64,000 bases of DNA from Macrothele yani (Eukaryota; Arthropoda; Arachnida; Araneae; Macrothelidae): the NCBI GenBank assembly GCA_039090855.1, contig CM077005.1:16841921-16905920 (forward strand), written 5' to 3'. Shown here in pieces: positions 12,160 through 24,495 of this stretch (position 1 is the first letter of the stretch; the number at the start of each line of letters is the position of its first letter). A program made the translations under genes and the position numbers. Under the pieces are notes generated by a model. That model was given only the letters and a program-made list of their open reading frames with translations, did not search any database and was not told the origin of the DNA.

Positions 12160-15100
12160 GGAAATGTTAATTTATACCGAACAGATTTTTGAAAGAAAAC
12201 TTGAGTCTAAAACCCCCTACTCTACACCTTATGACAGCACGAAAACGAGAATAAGTTAAAGATAAATATTAACTAAAGAAAACTTTGTGAAAGTTATATA
12301 CCTTAAACAGTTAGTTGCAATATGTACAAAGTATTTCAGCAGTGCTTTAAGTGCATAATTAATTAGTTATTAAGAACTTAACTACTTTGAAAAAACAGCG
12401 CATAGACAGCGCATAGAAAAGGAACAGGCTTAGCCTTCTTCTGTTCCTAGGTACCTCAAAAGACGCTCAAAGTTACAAAGAAAAGTAAGAGTTAAAACCC
12501 GCAAAAATGTTAACAGACAAACCAATGCTTAAAAGCTGAAAAGCTAAAAAACGACAGAGAAAAGGTACATAAAGTACAAACATTGAACTTATAAAACCTA
12601 GAACCCAAAAACAAGGAAGAGAGCTTACCTCTTGTGTAACAAAAACTTTTCTCCACACAAGAGGAGAACATGGCTGACCCCTTCTGCCACTCCTAGACGC
12701 TGGGGGGCAGTGAGGGTGGGGCTGATGGCCTCCTCATACAGCAAGAAAACAACGCGCGGAGATTTTAACCAGAGAAAAAAATATATAAACTTAAGACTGT
12801 GGATCTGTATGATCAGAATGAGCAGAATTAACTCTCCAGAATACATGAAATATTATGAAATACACGAGCAGTTTATTTAATAATCTTTGCATGTATTAAA
12901 TCACCTTAGTGAGCTTCTATAGATTAATCAGAATCTTATTAATTTTAATGTTGGTTTTACTATTTTTAGTATAGCTATCCTAGTGATGAATAACTAATTT
13001 TCTTTTTTATTTGTTTTTATTTTCTTTTATAAACAGATTTTTAAGCTTTTTTTGTGATTTTGTTTATATTATTTAATTTTTGTTTTAATAGGACCGTCAT
13101 ATCCATAGCACTAAGGTTCCTTTAGGTAGTTAATAGGCATCCTCTAGCCAACTTCCTTACGGCTTTGATTGGTCAGAATCATATTATTAACTGTGTAGAA
13201 AATTAAAGCAGATCTGCCAACCTTACTCTATTATTCAGAATAATTTTTTCTTAAAGTTCTTTTGATGAAAGAAGAAGGAATTTCGTTCTCTAGAAAACTT
13301 TCTAATAGTATATTAATGTGGTAATTGAAATCCAAATTGTTGCTGCAAATTCTTGAAATTCTTAGGACCTGAGAAATTAGTACATTCTCAATTACTTTGG
13401 TTGAAATGTTATTATTCCAGTGTAGATATTTAATTACTTTGAAAGGAAAATTAACTCTTTTATCAAAGAGGCTAATAGATGGGTTACCTCTGTTGAGCTT
13501 AATGCTTAAGTCTAGGAACTCAAGTTCCTGATTACTGTGGTTTTGTTTTACATAAGTTAAGAGAGCTAGGATAGATATTATCAAAATCACTCTCTATAAC
13601 TTCTGAATTATTGATACACAGCAGATCATCAATATATCTAAAAGTGTAAAGGTAGTTATCTGAGCAGGTGGGGTGATTTTTAATGAATTTATATTCCTTA
13701 AAGAACAGGAATAGATTAGCGATATTTGTGGACATTGATGTTCCCATTGGAATACCGTTCACTTGCTTATAGAGAGTATTATTATATAAGATATGGTTAT
13801 TTTTTATGCAGCAATTGAGATAAGAGTTCCAAGTTCCTACATCAACAAATTGGTTAAGTTTAAATTCTGCATACAGCTCCTTAAATGTAGTGATTATATC
13901 TGATAGAGGCAGATTAGTATATAGGTTTTCAAAATCATAACTATTAATATCTAGGGGACAAACTTTGAGTATAGTAGAAATTACTTCTGCATTATTATTA
14001 ATTATCCAAAATGGATAATTAATAATAATGCAGAAGTAATTTCTACTATACTCAAAGTTTGTCCCCTAGATATTAATAGTTATGATTTTGAAAACCTATA
14101 TACTAATCTGCCTCTATCAGATATAATCACTTACATTTAAGGAGCTGTATGCAGAATTTAAACTTAACCAATTTGTTGATGTAGGAACTTGGAACTCTTA
14201 TCTCAATTGCATAAATAACCATATCTTATATAATAATACTCTCTATAAGCAAGTGAATTTGATATTCCAATAAGAACATCAATAATCACAAATATCAGCA
14301 ATATTCTGTTCTTTAAGGAATATAAATTCATTAAAAATCACCCTTTCTCAGATAACTACCTTTACACTTTAGATATATTGATGATCTGCTGTATCAATAA
14401 TTCAGAAGTTATAAATTGATTTTGATATCAATATCTAGCAAATACTCTTATAAAACAAACCACAATCAGAACTTGAGTTCTAGATAAGCATTAACTCAAC
14501 AGGTAACCCATCTATTAGCCTCTTTGATAAAGTTAATTTTCCTTTCAAAGTAATTAAATATCTACACTGGAATAATAACATTTCAACCAAATGTGATAAT
14601 GTACTATTTCTCAGGTCCTAAAATTTCAGAATTTGCAGCAACAATTTAGTTTCAATTACACATTAATATACTATTAGAAAGTTTTCTAGAGAACGAAATT
14701 CCTAGCTCTTTTCATCAAAGAACTTAGAAAAATTATTCTGAATATAAAGGTTGGCAGATCTACTTAATTTTCTACACAATTAATAATATGATTCTGACAA
14801 TCAAAAACACCGTAAAGAATTGGCTAGAGACCTATGCTCTAAAGGAACCTTAGTATATGAATATGACAGTCTATTAAAACAAAAAATTAAATAATATAAA
14901 CAAAATCACAAAAAGCAAAATCTGTTTATAAAAAGAAAATAAAAACAAATAAAAGAAAGTTAGTTATTCATCACTAGGATGCTATACTAAAAATTAAATA
15001 AAACCAACATTAAAATTAATAAGATTCTGATTAATCTATAGAAACTCACTAAAATGATTTAATACATGCAAGATTATTAAATAAACTGCTCATATTTCAT

Positions 15101-16235
15101 AATATTTCTCATGTATTCTGGAAGTTAATTCTGCTCATTCTGATCATACAGATCCGCAGTCTTAAGTTTATATATTTTTTCTCTGGTTAAAATCTCAGGC
15201 ATTTTCTTGCTGTAAGGAGGCCATCAGCCCTTCACTGCCCCCAATGTAAAGTGGCAGAAGGGTCCTGTTCCTCTTGTGTGGAGAAAGTTTTGTTACACAA
15301 AATTAAACTCTCTTCCTTGTTTTGGGTTCTAGAATTTATAAGTTCAATGTTTGTACTTTATGTACCTTTTCTCTGTCGTTTTTAGCTTTCCTTTTTAAGC
15401 ATTGGTTTGTCTGTTAACTTTTCTTGCTCTTACTTTTCTTTGTAACTTTGAAGCTTTGAGTACCTAGGAACAGACAAACCTGTTCATGTCTAAACTGTTT
15501 TTTTCAAAGTAATTAAGTTCTTAATAACTAATTAATTATGCACTTAAACATAAATACTTTGTATTGCAATAACTGTTTAGGTATATAACTTTCACAAAGT
15601 TTTCTTTAGTTAATATTTATCTTTGCATTTTGTTTATGCATAAATAGATCAGTAGGGGGGTTTTAGGCTCAGTTTTCTTTCAAATATCTGATATAAGTAA
15701 CATTTCCTTTTTTATAATTGCAATGTAAAATTTGGATTCCTTTGCATTATTTTCAGGTTTAAATTCTCTCTCAAGCGAACTTGGAATTTCGTTATAACTG
15801 AAAATCATTTCCATTTATTATGTCACTCTCACAGCTTGAGTTCTCTTTAATCTTCTTCTCTCTGTTTAATAGTAACAGATGAAGAGCATAGGTAATGGAT
15901 GCAAGCGAAACTGTAACTAGTGCTAGGTCATGCTACTCTACGGAGGACATGACTTATATATATATATTTTTTAACTATTTTGGTGGGAATATACTACATC
16001 TATTGCCTTGCAGAAACCCATTTCAACTAGTCTTTGTGGAAGTGAGAAAATGCAGAGTTTGCTGGTCATGATAAAGCAAGGCTCATTCTCGACACCTTCT
16101 ACATTCAGTTGTTTTATTTTATTTTTATCTTTTCTCCTTTTACTCACACAGGTAGATACATAACCTTTTCTATGTTGTATAGGTGTGAGTCAAAATTATA
16201 TATGTATTTTTTGCTTAGGTATCTTCTTTATAGAA
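11585..16235. repeat. 4.65 kb palindrome: head-to-head dimer of an RT element
   Basis: Sequence left of 14010 is repeated in inverse orientation to its right over more than 2 kb per arm. Examples are the central ATTATCC and GGATAAT around 14010, CACACCTATACAACATAG at 11635 with its complement near 16170, and the GAGAAAAAA segment at 12772 with its complement near 15177. The arms differ by point changes, small indels and a poly(A) tract at about 12137 present only on the left. The left arm encodes reverse transcriptase on the minus strand and the right arm a decayed copy on the plus strand, so their 5' ends meet at the centre. Confidence 0.9.
13231..14003 (-). pseudogene. Reverse transcriptase fragment, GIPMGT/YIDD type
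   Basis: From the palindrome centre leftward the minus strand encodes SYDFENLYTNLPLSDI (RT motif A region), then NGIPMGTSMSTNIANLF (motif B region) and TFRYIDDLLCINN (catalytic YIDD box). After one frameshift near 13580 it continues with LEFLDLSIKL, SLFDKRVNFPF and VLRISRICSNN, the thumb-side sequence of the same family. This class of RT is found in Penelope-like or related retroelements of invertebrates; I could not see a GIY-YIG domain. The N-terminus is cut off exactly where the inverted copy begins. A damaged copy runs on the plus strand at about 14020-14760. Confidence 0.8.
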
Positions 16236-16705
16236 TGTGTATTCTGAATTTTCAAAACTGCTGCGTTGCGCGTTTTGATTTTCAGGTTATTTTGCACCTT
16301 ACGTTTTAAATTCTAAAATTGTTTCCTTAGTCTTCAGTTTTGCTCTTAAGTATATATATATATATATATATATAAAACAAAAGTGCTGGTCTTTAAAGTG
16401 ATGCTGACCTTTTTGGCTGAAAGAAGGCTCTTTTAACAATGCTGAATGAAGATATGACAATCACTAATGTGTACAGAGATGAGCTGCAACAATTACAAGT
16501 GATTAAGTAAAAGTGAATAGGTATGCACACTTGAAGCACTGTGTTGCTCTATGATTATGGAAAACCCCATGCAGTAAATGTGGTCCATGAACAGCTGCGT
16601 CAATAAAATACCTAAAACTCTGTTTCTGCAGTCCTGATATTTCTAGAAGTGACATATTTGCCCATCCTGAGAGGGGGATGCTGTCCCTATGGGTGATTAG
16701 ATTAA

Positions 16706-17360
16706 GGCTGTCTTTGAATGAGTGTTAGGGTTCCTCTTCTGTGATAGATGGCGCAAAAAATCACTCCTTGAGCGTGGCTTTTACATCTTGAGCGACTGTC
16801 TCAGAAATTGGAGTCACCGAATCACAATGAAAAGACAAAATGTGTGCTGTTACGTTTTAACCAATAACGTTGTTTGGGGTGGAGCTTAGTAGCTAGGTGG
16901 AGTTTCTATAGCTCAAATTCAGGGGTTCTCTGGTAATATACACATTTTCTCTTCAAAAAGTTAACATACAGTAGGATTTAAGTTGATTTATGGGAGACAA
17001 GATTCCAGTCTCATTTTTGGCTCCATTCAATTATTTTTATTTGGCCTAGATAATTTTAAAAAATCTGACAGAAATGAGAGATTTCGTTTCTTCCAGACAG
17101 AAATACTGCTAAGCTAACTTACCGCGCCATCTAGCGCCCAAATTGAAATACTTTTGAGTCAGATAAACTGAATTTAAAAAAAAAAATCTAACAATGTTTT
17201 CGGAATAATAACTGCGGCACAAATTAGCCATAGGTAGTTTTTATTTGTGCTCAAAATTTCAAACACTACAAAGTAATTAAGTCTTCGAGAAAACGTGTAC
17301 AAAAGAATTCACATTGTAGAATAGGATAGAATTTTTCTTAACACTTATTCAAAGACAGCC
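16706..17360. mobile_element. TTAA-flanked MITE, copy 1
   Basis: A 655-bp segment is bounded by TTAA at 16702-16705 and 17361-17364. It has terminal inverted repeats of about 22 bp, GGCTGTCTTTGAATGAGTG on the left and its complement with one change on the right. TTAA target choice is typical of piggyBac-type transposases. No transposase is encoded. Confidence 0.8.
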
Positions 17361-17364
17361 TTAA

Positions 17365-18328
17365 GCCATCTGTAACAGGATGGCTTCACCAGAATGTTAT
17401 TAACAGTATTTGTTAGTTTCTGGAACAGATGTATGAGCAGAGTGGGCGATTATATTTGAAATAAGCATTCTTCTACAAACTACGCCAAAAGTTTTTTTTT
17501 TAATTTGATCATTCCTCACATTAACATAACAAATGTGTCAACTAAATGCATACAGTTACAAAGGACTATTTGTGTTAATACAAGTTAAATTATTGAATGC
17601 CAGAGGCTGAAACAATGAAGTAAAATTATTACTTAACCATTACTTTGCTTCATTTCAGATATATTGTTATGAATATGTAATCTCCTTCAAATCTTATTTC
17701 TTGTAGACTTACATTATAAGATAGTCAACTATAATTTTTGTTTTAACTTATATTACGTCTATTTAATCATAATAATGCTTACTTTAAATTTGAAGGTAAA
17801 TAATAATTTTACTTAATTCAAGATTGCTTATTTAGTAATTAAATTTTCTGCAAGTGTGTCTCGTGGTACTAATAGGATATTATGTTTTTAAATATTATGT
17901 GTGTATAAACTACAAATTTAATCCTTGTGTATTAAATTTGTAGTTCATACACACAGTTCCTGCACCTTTTTTTTTTTTTTATGTATGGCAACAATGCAAA
18001 CTGATCAAATTATTCCCACAGCCTTCCTGAACACATGGGCCACAGTTCTCTTCATAGTCGAGCAAAGCATTCAGTAATCAATAAACTGTATCAGCTTTTG
18101 AACCTCTGTCTGGAGTCGAGGACATGCATGAAATAGGTACAGATAATTTGGCTTGGCTAAAAGTGCCAAAAGCTGGCTTTCCTTGAAACCACTTTTTTTT
18201 TTTTTACTATTGTGTAACCAAACAGCTACTCTTGAAAGTTAATGCTTTTGTTCATTTCTTTTAAATAAAACTTCCATGACCAACTTGACTGTAGCCTATG
18301 CTTGTGTGCAGACAGTTTCTTCCCACAT
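17365..18328. other. Non-coding interval with hairpin
   Basis: No gene recognised. A hairpin at about 17898-17955 has arms of about 25 bp (ACTACAAATTTAAT and ATTAAATTTGTAGT are the core) around a short loop. Short poly(T) tracts are also present. Confidence 0.6.
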
Positions 18329-19498
18329 CAGGGCTTGAAAAATATCTGAAAACTTACATGCCCAGCTGGGCATGTGCAGAAATTATTTACCTGCCCAGGT
18401 AGTAAAAGATGAATGTCCAGGAAAATTTATCTTTTAAGATTAAAAACAAAGAGGGTTCTAATTTATTAAGTTATAAAATATGAACTTTTTTTTTTATATG
18501 TTTAGCATTTCCATTTTAAGGGTTAACTAACAAAACACTGAAATCCGTTTTTATGGTGTAACATTACGAAAACTAGAACAAAACGCTAGCTTTCGCCACC
18601 ACGGGTGGCTTCTTCAGGCAGAAGTATTATTCAAAAGCAGAGTTCCAGTTATGTATTCAAGTGAGTCATATTCAAGATGTGTGATTAGGAGCGTGCACCA
18701 TACATGTGGGAGGTTCATTTATATGTATGGCGCACGATCCTGAATATGCACGTCCTTAATCACACATCTTGAATGTGACATGCACGTTCTCTAACATCTA
18801 CAGCCAACGTCTATTTTTGAATACATAACTGGAACTCTGTTTTTGCTGTTGAATAATACTTCTGCCTGAAGAAGCCACCCGTGGGGGTGAAAGCTAGAGT
18901 TTTGTTCTAGTTTTTGTAATATTACACCAATAAAAACGGATTTCAGCATTTTGTTAGTATTTACTGGTGTAATATACCTATCCAATTTTTCCCCATTAAG
19001 GGTCTATATCCAAAATGCTCAGTGCACAAAAGCTTATATCTCAAGTTCTAAGACGATTATGCTAAAATTGGTATGAAATGGCATTATGATGAAATTTGCA
19101 TATGAGAAATTTAACGATTCTGCCGTGTTCCTTTGATTAAAGTTTTCGCTCTTCGACACTAAAACCAGACGTATGCATCCCGTCGCCGACTATAAATAAC
19201 ATTTGGAGCAAAAAAACTACATATGGTTCTAATTTCTGGACCTAGTGCATAATATAATTAAAGAAGTGATATTGTTCTGTCCTTGGCACTCCATAACAAT
19301 ACAACTTCAGTGACTAGCAGTGAAATGAAACACTACATGCGATGACTATCTGTTTTTCTTGTGGTAGGAAATTCCATTCCAAACTTTTTATTTCTCAATT
19401 TAGTTGCCTGGACGGGCAAACTACATTTTGTATTTACCTGCCCAGGCCAATAATTTAAATGCCCCAGGCATCTTGGGCATGGTATTTTTCAAGCCCTG
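18329..19498. mobile_element. hAT-type non-autonomous element (CAGGGCTTGAAAAAT ends)
   Basis: Both ends carry CAGGGCTTGAAAAATA in inverse orientation, and similarity continues inward through a CCTGCCCAGGTA-like segment near 18392 and the complement near 19437. CAGGG ends are typical of hAT elements. The expected 8-bp duplication is not clean (TCCCACAT on the left, CACATGCT on the right). There is no transposase, and a foldback element sits inside at 18524-18963. Confidence 0.75.
18524..18963. mobile_element. Foldback repeat with hammerhead-like hairpins, nested
   Basis: Inverted repeat of about 440 bp. The arms contain AATCCGTTTTTATGGTGTAA and its near-complement at the far end, and AGATGTGTGATTA with its complement nearer the centre. 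Each arm holds TGAAGAA, a GCCACC-CGT-GGTGGC hairpin (or decayed form), then GAAAGCTAG, at 18586-18618 (minus) and 18865-18897 (plus). No coding content. It lies within the CAGGGCTTG hAT-type repeat and is therefore the younger insertion. Confidence 0.8.
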
Positions 19499-21487
19499 CA
19501 CATGCTTATAGAATCTGGCAACTGCACCTATATTTTCCCATGCTGCCCAACAGTGTAGAAGAAAAAAAAAAAAAGACTTAATGAAAAATGGCCACACCCA
19601 TAAACCAAAAGCAGTTGTCATGCTTCATGTTAATACAAATTTGACCCTTTTCACTCACATGGGATAAATGCCTGACTTAAGTTGAATTTGGCATCATTAG
19701 TGGAATCTCACGGCATTTAAGAAGGTACAAATTGAACTTAACAGTCCATGAACAATGTAGAGCTTCAAAACATTTTCACTTATTAGAAATGACTAACACT
19801 TTAATAAGCAAGGAGAAAAGGTAATATGACTTTACAAGTTACAATAAAATCAGAGAGAAAGTCACAATCAGGGTTTATACACATATTATATGCAAAAATT
19901 CAAGGCTTTTCAAGAATGTGAATGTAAAAAACTCATGGCCCTTGCTAGCAAAGTCCACATAAAAAATTTGTACAATATCTAACTTGGCATGGTTTGTTTC
20001 TTTTTTAACTACTTTTGCAATCAGGGCCAGTTAAACAAGGTGTGAGCTGTGTTAGAAAAGCAGGACATGTAGTAAAATATATATGCCTTTAAAAATATTT
20101 CCAACTTTTGTTTTGTTAAAGTTCCCATAGGAATAAGTTCTCTGGAACAAGGGTAGCGACCTTGCTTAACAAGTTATCACTGAAGCTATGAAGTACTGCT
20201 GCCAAATTTGACCTTACACAACTGAGGAATGATTCCAAGCAAGTTTAGGGGACAAAATGTAGAATTACTGCATATACTATGCGGTTGAGTCAAGCAAGCT
20301 TACGTTCTGAGATAAATAAGCATACTTCTGTTAACAGTGGCTGCTGGGCTGGATTAAGTGTCTTTAAATGCTCACCTATTTTTTAATCAGTTTTTCTTTT
20401 TACAGGATAAAACAATTTGAAATTTGTAGATTCTGATTTTCAAGGATTTTCCTCACTTTTATCAGAAAACAAAGAAAACTGCTGAATATTCGAGACCATG
20501 TGCACACCCTGTATAACTATTTAAAAAAAGTTTATAATTGTCATTACATTTTCAGATACCATCTCACATGTCAAAGTTTATAGGTAGCTTGAAGTAACTG
20601 TTCTTGTACATATGCATATTTTATATATATATAAAAAAAACATTTATTTTCAAGTCTATTACCCAATACACAAAACAAGAAGTCCCAAACTTTGGTGGAA
20701 AAAAAGTTATTTCTAGAAAGGCACTGCATACAGTTTCTCAGTGCCACTTGGATTTGTCCTGCAATTAAGAACATCATAAGTCAAGGAAATAATTTTTTCC
20801 CTTTTACGCTGATTCAGATTTGTTGCTTGGGATTAAGCGTGGATCACAGATTATGCATTCTAATCACCAAGCAAAAAAAAAAGTTATGTATGTCTTTAAG
20901 CTGAACACACTGTAAAAAAAGATTTTGCAAAAACTAAAATTGATCCAGATGGAGAAACATGTTAATGTGACTAAGTACCTAGATGGTGTTGATAATCTGT
21001 GTGAAGCCTGTGAAAAGGATTAAACAGCTAGAGGGCATTGCTATTACAGAAACTAAAGCCATATTTCTGTACATTCCCCCACCTATGATAGAGTTCAGCA
21101 CAATGTCTACCAACTGAAAAAAATCACCTTGGAAATAAAACATGTCACTGAAGAAATTAAAACACATTCAATCAAAAACTCTGGAAAATAAATGTGCATT
21201 TGAACTTAACAGCTATTATGTGAATACATAAACTGTGGATGCCACTTATTGTGACCACAAAAACTATTTTTAGAATCACTACATCCCAATAAAGACTACA
21301 TAAAAAACAATTTATTGTAATTGTTATTTGTTTTCATTTACCTTACTTGTCACTTAATTGCCACTCCAATAATGGCAGAACTGATCCTTTTCTATCAAAG
21401 GGTAAAAAATAATTAGAGTACTTAAAGATTTCTTTAGACATTTTTCGTATTTCATGATTCCTGTCAGCATCTAAGGTTACAAGAAAT
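19499..21487. other. Non-coding interval
   Basis: No supported gene. On the minus strand a run of 44 codons from 21113 follows a pyrimidine-rich TTTTTTTCAG and ends in a stop at 20979-20981. It might be an exon but matches nothing I know. A (TA)n tract near 20623 and several homopolymers are present. Confidence 0.55.
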
Positions 21488-21886
21488 TGCCTGGGACTTA
21501 AGGTCACTGGTTCTAGGGAAGAAGCAAAACCAGAACCACAAATAAAGGTAAGTAGATCACACTAGTTACATTAAGACATTAGAACTTTTACAAAGAAAGG
21601 TCATAAGTTGGGAGCTTTTGACCTTTTCTTAGGTCACCTAAGACAAGATTGAAAGCTCCCAACTTACAAACTTTCTTTGTAAAAGTTCTAATCTCTTAAT
21701 GTAACTAGCGCAATCTAGTTACCTTTGTTATTTCTTGTTACATGTTTTGCCCATCATCATCACAAAACCAGAACCACATGACAAACACACTATCCATGTC
21801 TCATCAGGGACTGGAATCCAGGCCAAACTCAGTAATTAGCCAGAAGGTAGCACCTCTGACCACTTGGCCAAAGCAGGGGCTTAGAG
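21488..21886 (-). repeat. tRNA-derived SINE, copy E, split by a foldback insertion
   Basis: Degenerate minus-strand SINE. The body part lies at 21488-21540 (AGGTCACTGGTTCTAGGGAA). The head part lies at 21763-21886, with ACAAACACACTATCCATG and a worn tRNA region ending near CACTTGGCCAAAGC. The foldback at 21541-21762 separates them and has duplicated SINE bases at its edges. Confidence 0.8.
21541..21762. mobile_element. Foldback repeat, copy 2, with 16-bp target duplication
   Basis: Inverted repeat of 222 bp related to copy 1 at 2903-3142. It shares the AAGGTAA and GTTACCTTT ends, the AAGTTGGGAGCTTTTGACC-type arms and the TCATCATCA-type tail, here on the right. It interrupts a SINE, and CAAAACCAGAACCACA occurs at both 21525-21540 and 21763-21778. 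This perfect 16-bp target duplication is longer than expected for common DNA transposons and fits retrotransposition. Confidence 0.88.
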
Positions 21887-24360
21887 CTTTTTCTCATGAA
21901 CCTGTATCTGAACACAAATAATCAAACACATGGGCAATAACACACCTAGATAATGAGGCTTTGTCTGGCTCCTTCACTACCATCTTTTCTTATCAAGCTT
22001 TGGTTTAATTAATATTCAATGTGAAACAAACAAAATTACCTCAAAATAAACATAATTAGGATAATAGTCCCATTCTAGAAGAAGCATATTCTGCTCTTTA
22101 TTGGGTTTTTTTAAAGCCTACATATAATTCTGAGATTAACTTAATATTTCATTTAAACAATGAATACATGCAATCTCTCCATATGACAGGAAAATCCAAC
22201 TGTGGAGTAGTCTCAGGTGAAATATGTGATGTGATCCAATGAGGTACCTGTGAAAGTATGTAACAAAAGGGCTTTTGCTCCATTGGAAGCAGAACTTGTT
22301 GGATACTCTGACTACTCCATAATTAACAGATGAAAAAAAAAATTCACTGCCTCCAACGGAAGGTGAAAGGAGGAAGCAATCTGAATTTCAAAATTTGGAG
22401 TGCAGCACAAATCAGATGAGCTCCATAAACGGTGTAGAAAAATTACAGACAGTTAACCAGACACGAATTTTTCATGTTTTGTTTTTTAATACATCAGTAC
22501 ATGAACAAACTTAGCTTCCAAATTTACATTCAGGTAGTTCACTTTTCAGTGTCAATGAATGATATAGTAACTGCTAAATTTTTTATTTCCTCAATAACAT
22601 CATGCAGTTATCAAAATACCTGTCAGGAAGTGATCATATGTTAAGTGGCATCACTGCATTTTGCACATTATATATATTTTTTTTAGAATTTTTCTCTCTA
22701 GCATTTACAGCTTTCTTGCATTCACTATTTTTTTCCCCACACAGATGAGGCTCCATAGTGCAGTTCCATTAGTAAAGTTACCATAAAAGTATGAATTATT
22801 TTTTACTGTCTTATACAAATAGTTACATCCACAAAGGAATTACACCTTTGGCTAAACAAACAAACCAAAGGCACCGAATACAAAAAAGAGAAACATCTTA
22901 AATATGAAAAGGCTGTAGCAAAACTAAGCATTTTGTTCTACAATAAATGTGAAATACATCCATACCAATGCACGAAGAACTAAAGTATTTCATTTATTTC
23001 AGACTCTGCGTTTCTTATTACAAAGCATTGGAATGAGAGGAAATAAAAGTCACTTTTTATTCATTTATAATACAAAGTGAAAGGAAACCTCACAAAAGGT
23101 ACAGTTCTCTATAACAAATATGTACATAACACGAAATCGAAAATGCCCTGGTTGTTAACATTCACTAACTGTATGTATAAGACCTTGAATTCTAGCTAGG
23201 TAACAAACACAGGCAGAGAGTAAAGTTGGTAAAAAGCTCATAAATAGAAGTATACACATACAATTTCATACAGACTAGCTGAACAAAAATTGGTCACATA
23301 ATGCTTACAACGCATACACAAATGCAAGCTCTTAAATGAGCAAACCCACCACAAAGACTGTGCAGTGGTGAAATGTATATAATATATAAATGCTTTTATA
23401 AAAAGGTATCCTTTTACCCTAATCAATATATCATGGAGGGGGAAAACAGAAAACAAAGAATGCTGTAGATCCTTTTCCTTTACTTTCTCTACATTGTTGA
23501 GCTAAAATCGTGGCATTGTCCTCAGTCAACATTCTGCTGAAAAAAACATTTAAGAATCAGGAGTGAGATGTGAAAAGCATGTTTCATATAGCATAAATTA
23601 CACTGAGGTATCAAATTATGTGTATGAGAAACAGGTATTATGGTACAGCTGTAAAGAGTCACTAATTCTGGATCATATGGCAGTGGCTTTGTTACTTCAG
23701 AGCCGATCATCAGAATTGTATAAAAATAAAACATATTTGTGTACACAACCATTGAAACAGAAAACTTGCTGCACACTCACGGAACCACAATAACAAGATA
23801 ATTTAAAGAAAAATTAGTAAAACAATAAATAATTATTAGAACTTTACAGATTCTAATGAGGACAAAATAAATACATTACAACTGAATGTGCAGCAATGTG
23901 TGTGAAATGGACCTTTATATATATATATATATATATTTATTGGACTATGAGCCTCATAAAAACAAGAGACTAATTAAAGAAAGTTTTTATATCCAGAAGA
24001 GCAGTTCTGTTAATGAACCTTCAAAAATTATAAATAGCATTTTCAACAAGTAAATTCAGAAATAATAGGCTTGCAAAGTACAAGAGGAAAATATTTTAAT
24101 TTAATAACTGACAACTGCAAGAGGAACCTGGCAACAATTTAAATTCTTTCTGTGTAAACGAAACTTTTGATAGTTCATATACAATCAGAATAGACCTTGA
24201 AAAAATCTAGAGGCCAGAAACATCTGTAAAAACAAAACTCAGAAAATGTGAAAAATAAGTGAAAGTTAAAATAGAATTAAGTACATTAATCTGAGTAAAG
24301 CATTGAGTAAGTGTTTTAGTTGCTGTAAAAACACTTACAGTTTTTTTAATCTACAAGCAA
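21887..24360. other. Non-coding interval
   Basis: No supported gene apart from the tentative terminal exon at 23522-23536. If that exon is real, the minus-strand sequence below 23522 would be 3' untranslated region, with AATAAA on the minus strand near 23057. A (TA)n tract lies at about 23916. Confidence 0.5.
23522..23536 (-). CDS. Tentative terminal exon of the SH3BGRL-like gene
   Basis: On the minus strand TTCTTAAATGTTTTTTTCAG, a good-looking acceptor, is followed by CAG AAT GTT GAC TGA. Joined in phase 0 to the exon ending at 40269, this would close the protein with QNVD (or NVD if the next CAG is used as acceptor). Phase and strand fit, but four residues cannot be verified by similarity, and the implied intron of 16.7 kb would contain other exon-like frames. 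Treat it as a guess. Confidence 0.2.
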   Translation of the reverse strand, partial: QNVD

Positions 24361-24495
24361 AAACTATCTGCAAAATCTGCTGATAATTTAGAAACTAAAT
24401 ACAAAATCTGCTGATAATTTAGAAACTATCTGCAAAACCTGCTGATAATTTGGAAACTATCTACAAAATCTGCTGATAATTTGGAAACTATCTGC
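24361..24495. repeat. 31-bp minisatellite, about 4.4 copies
   Basis: Four full units of AAACTATCTGCAAAATCTGC plus TGATAATTTAG and a partial fifth, arranged head to tail. Units differ by one to four bases. Non-coding. Confidence 0.95.
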
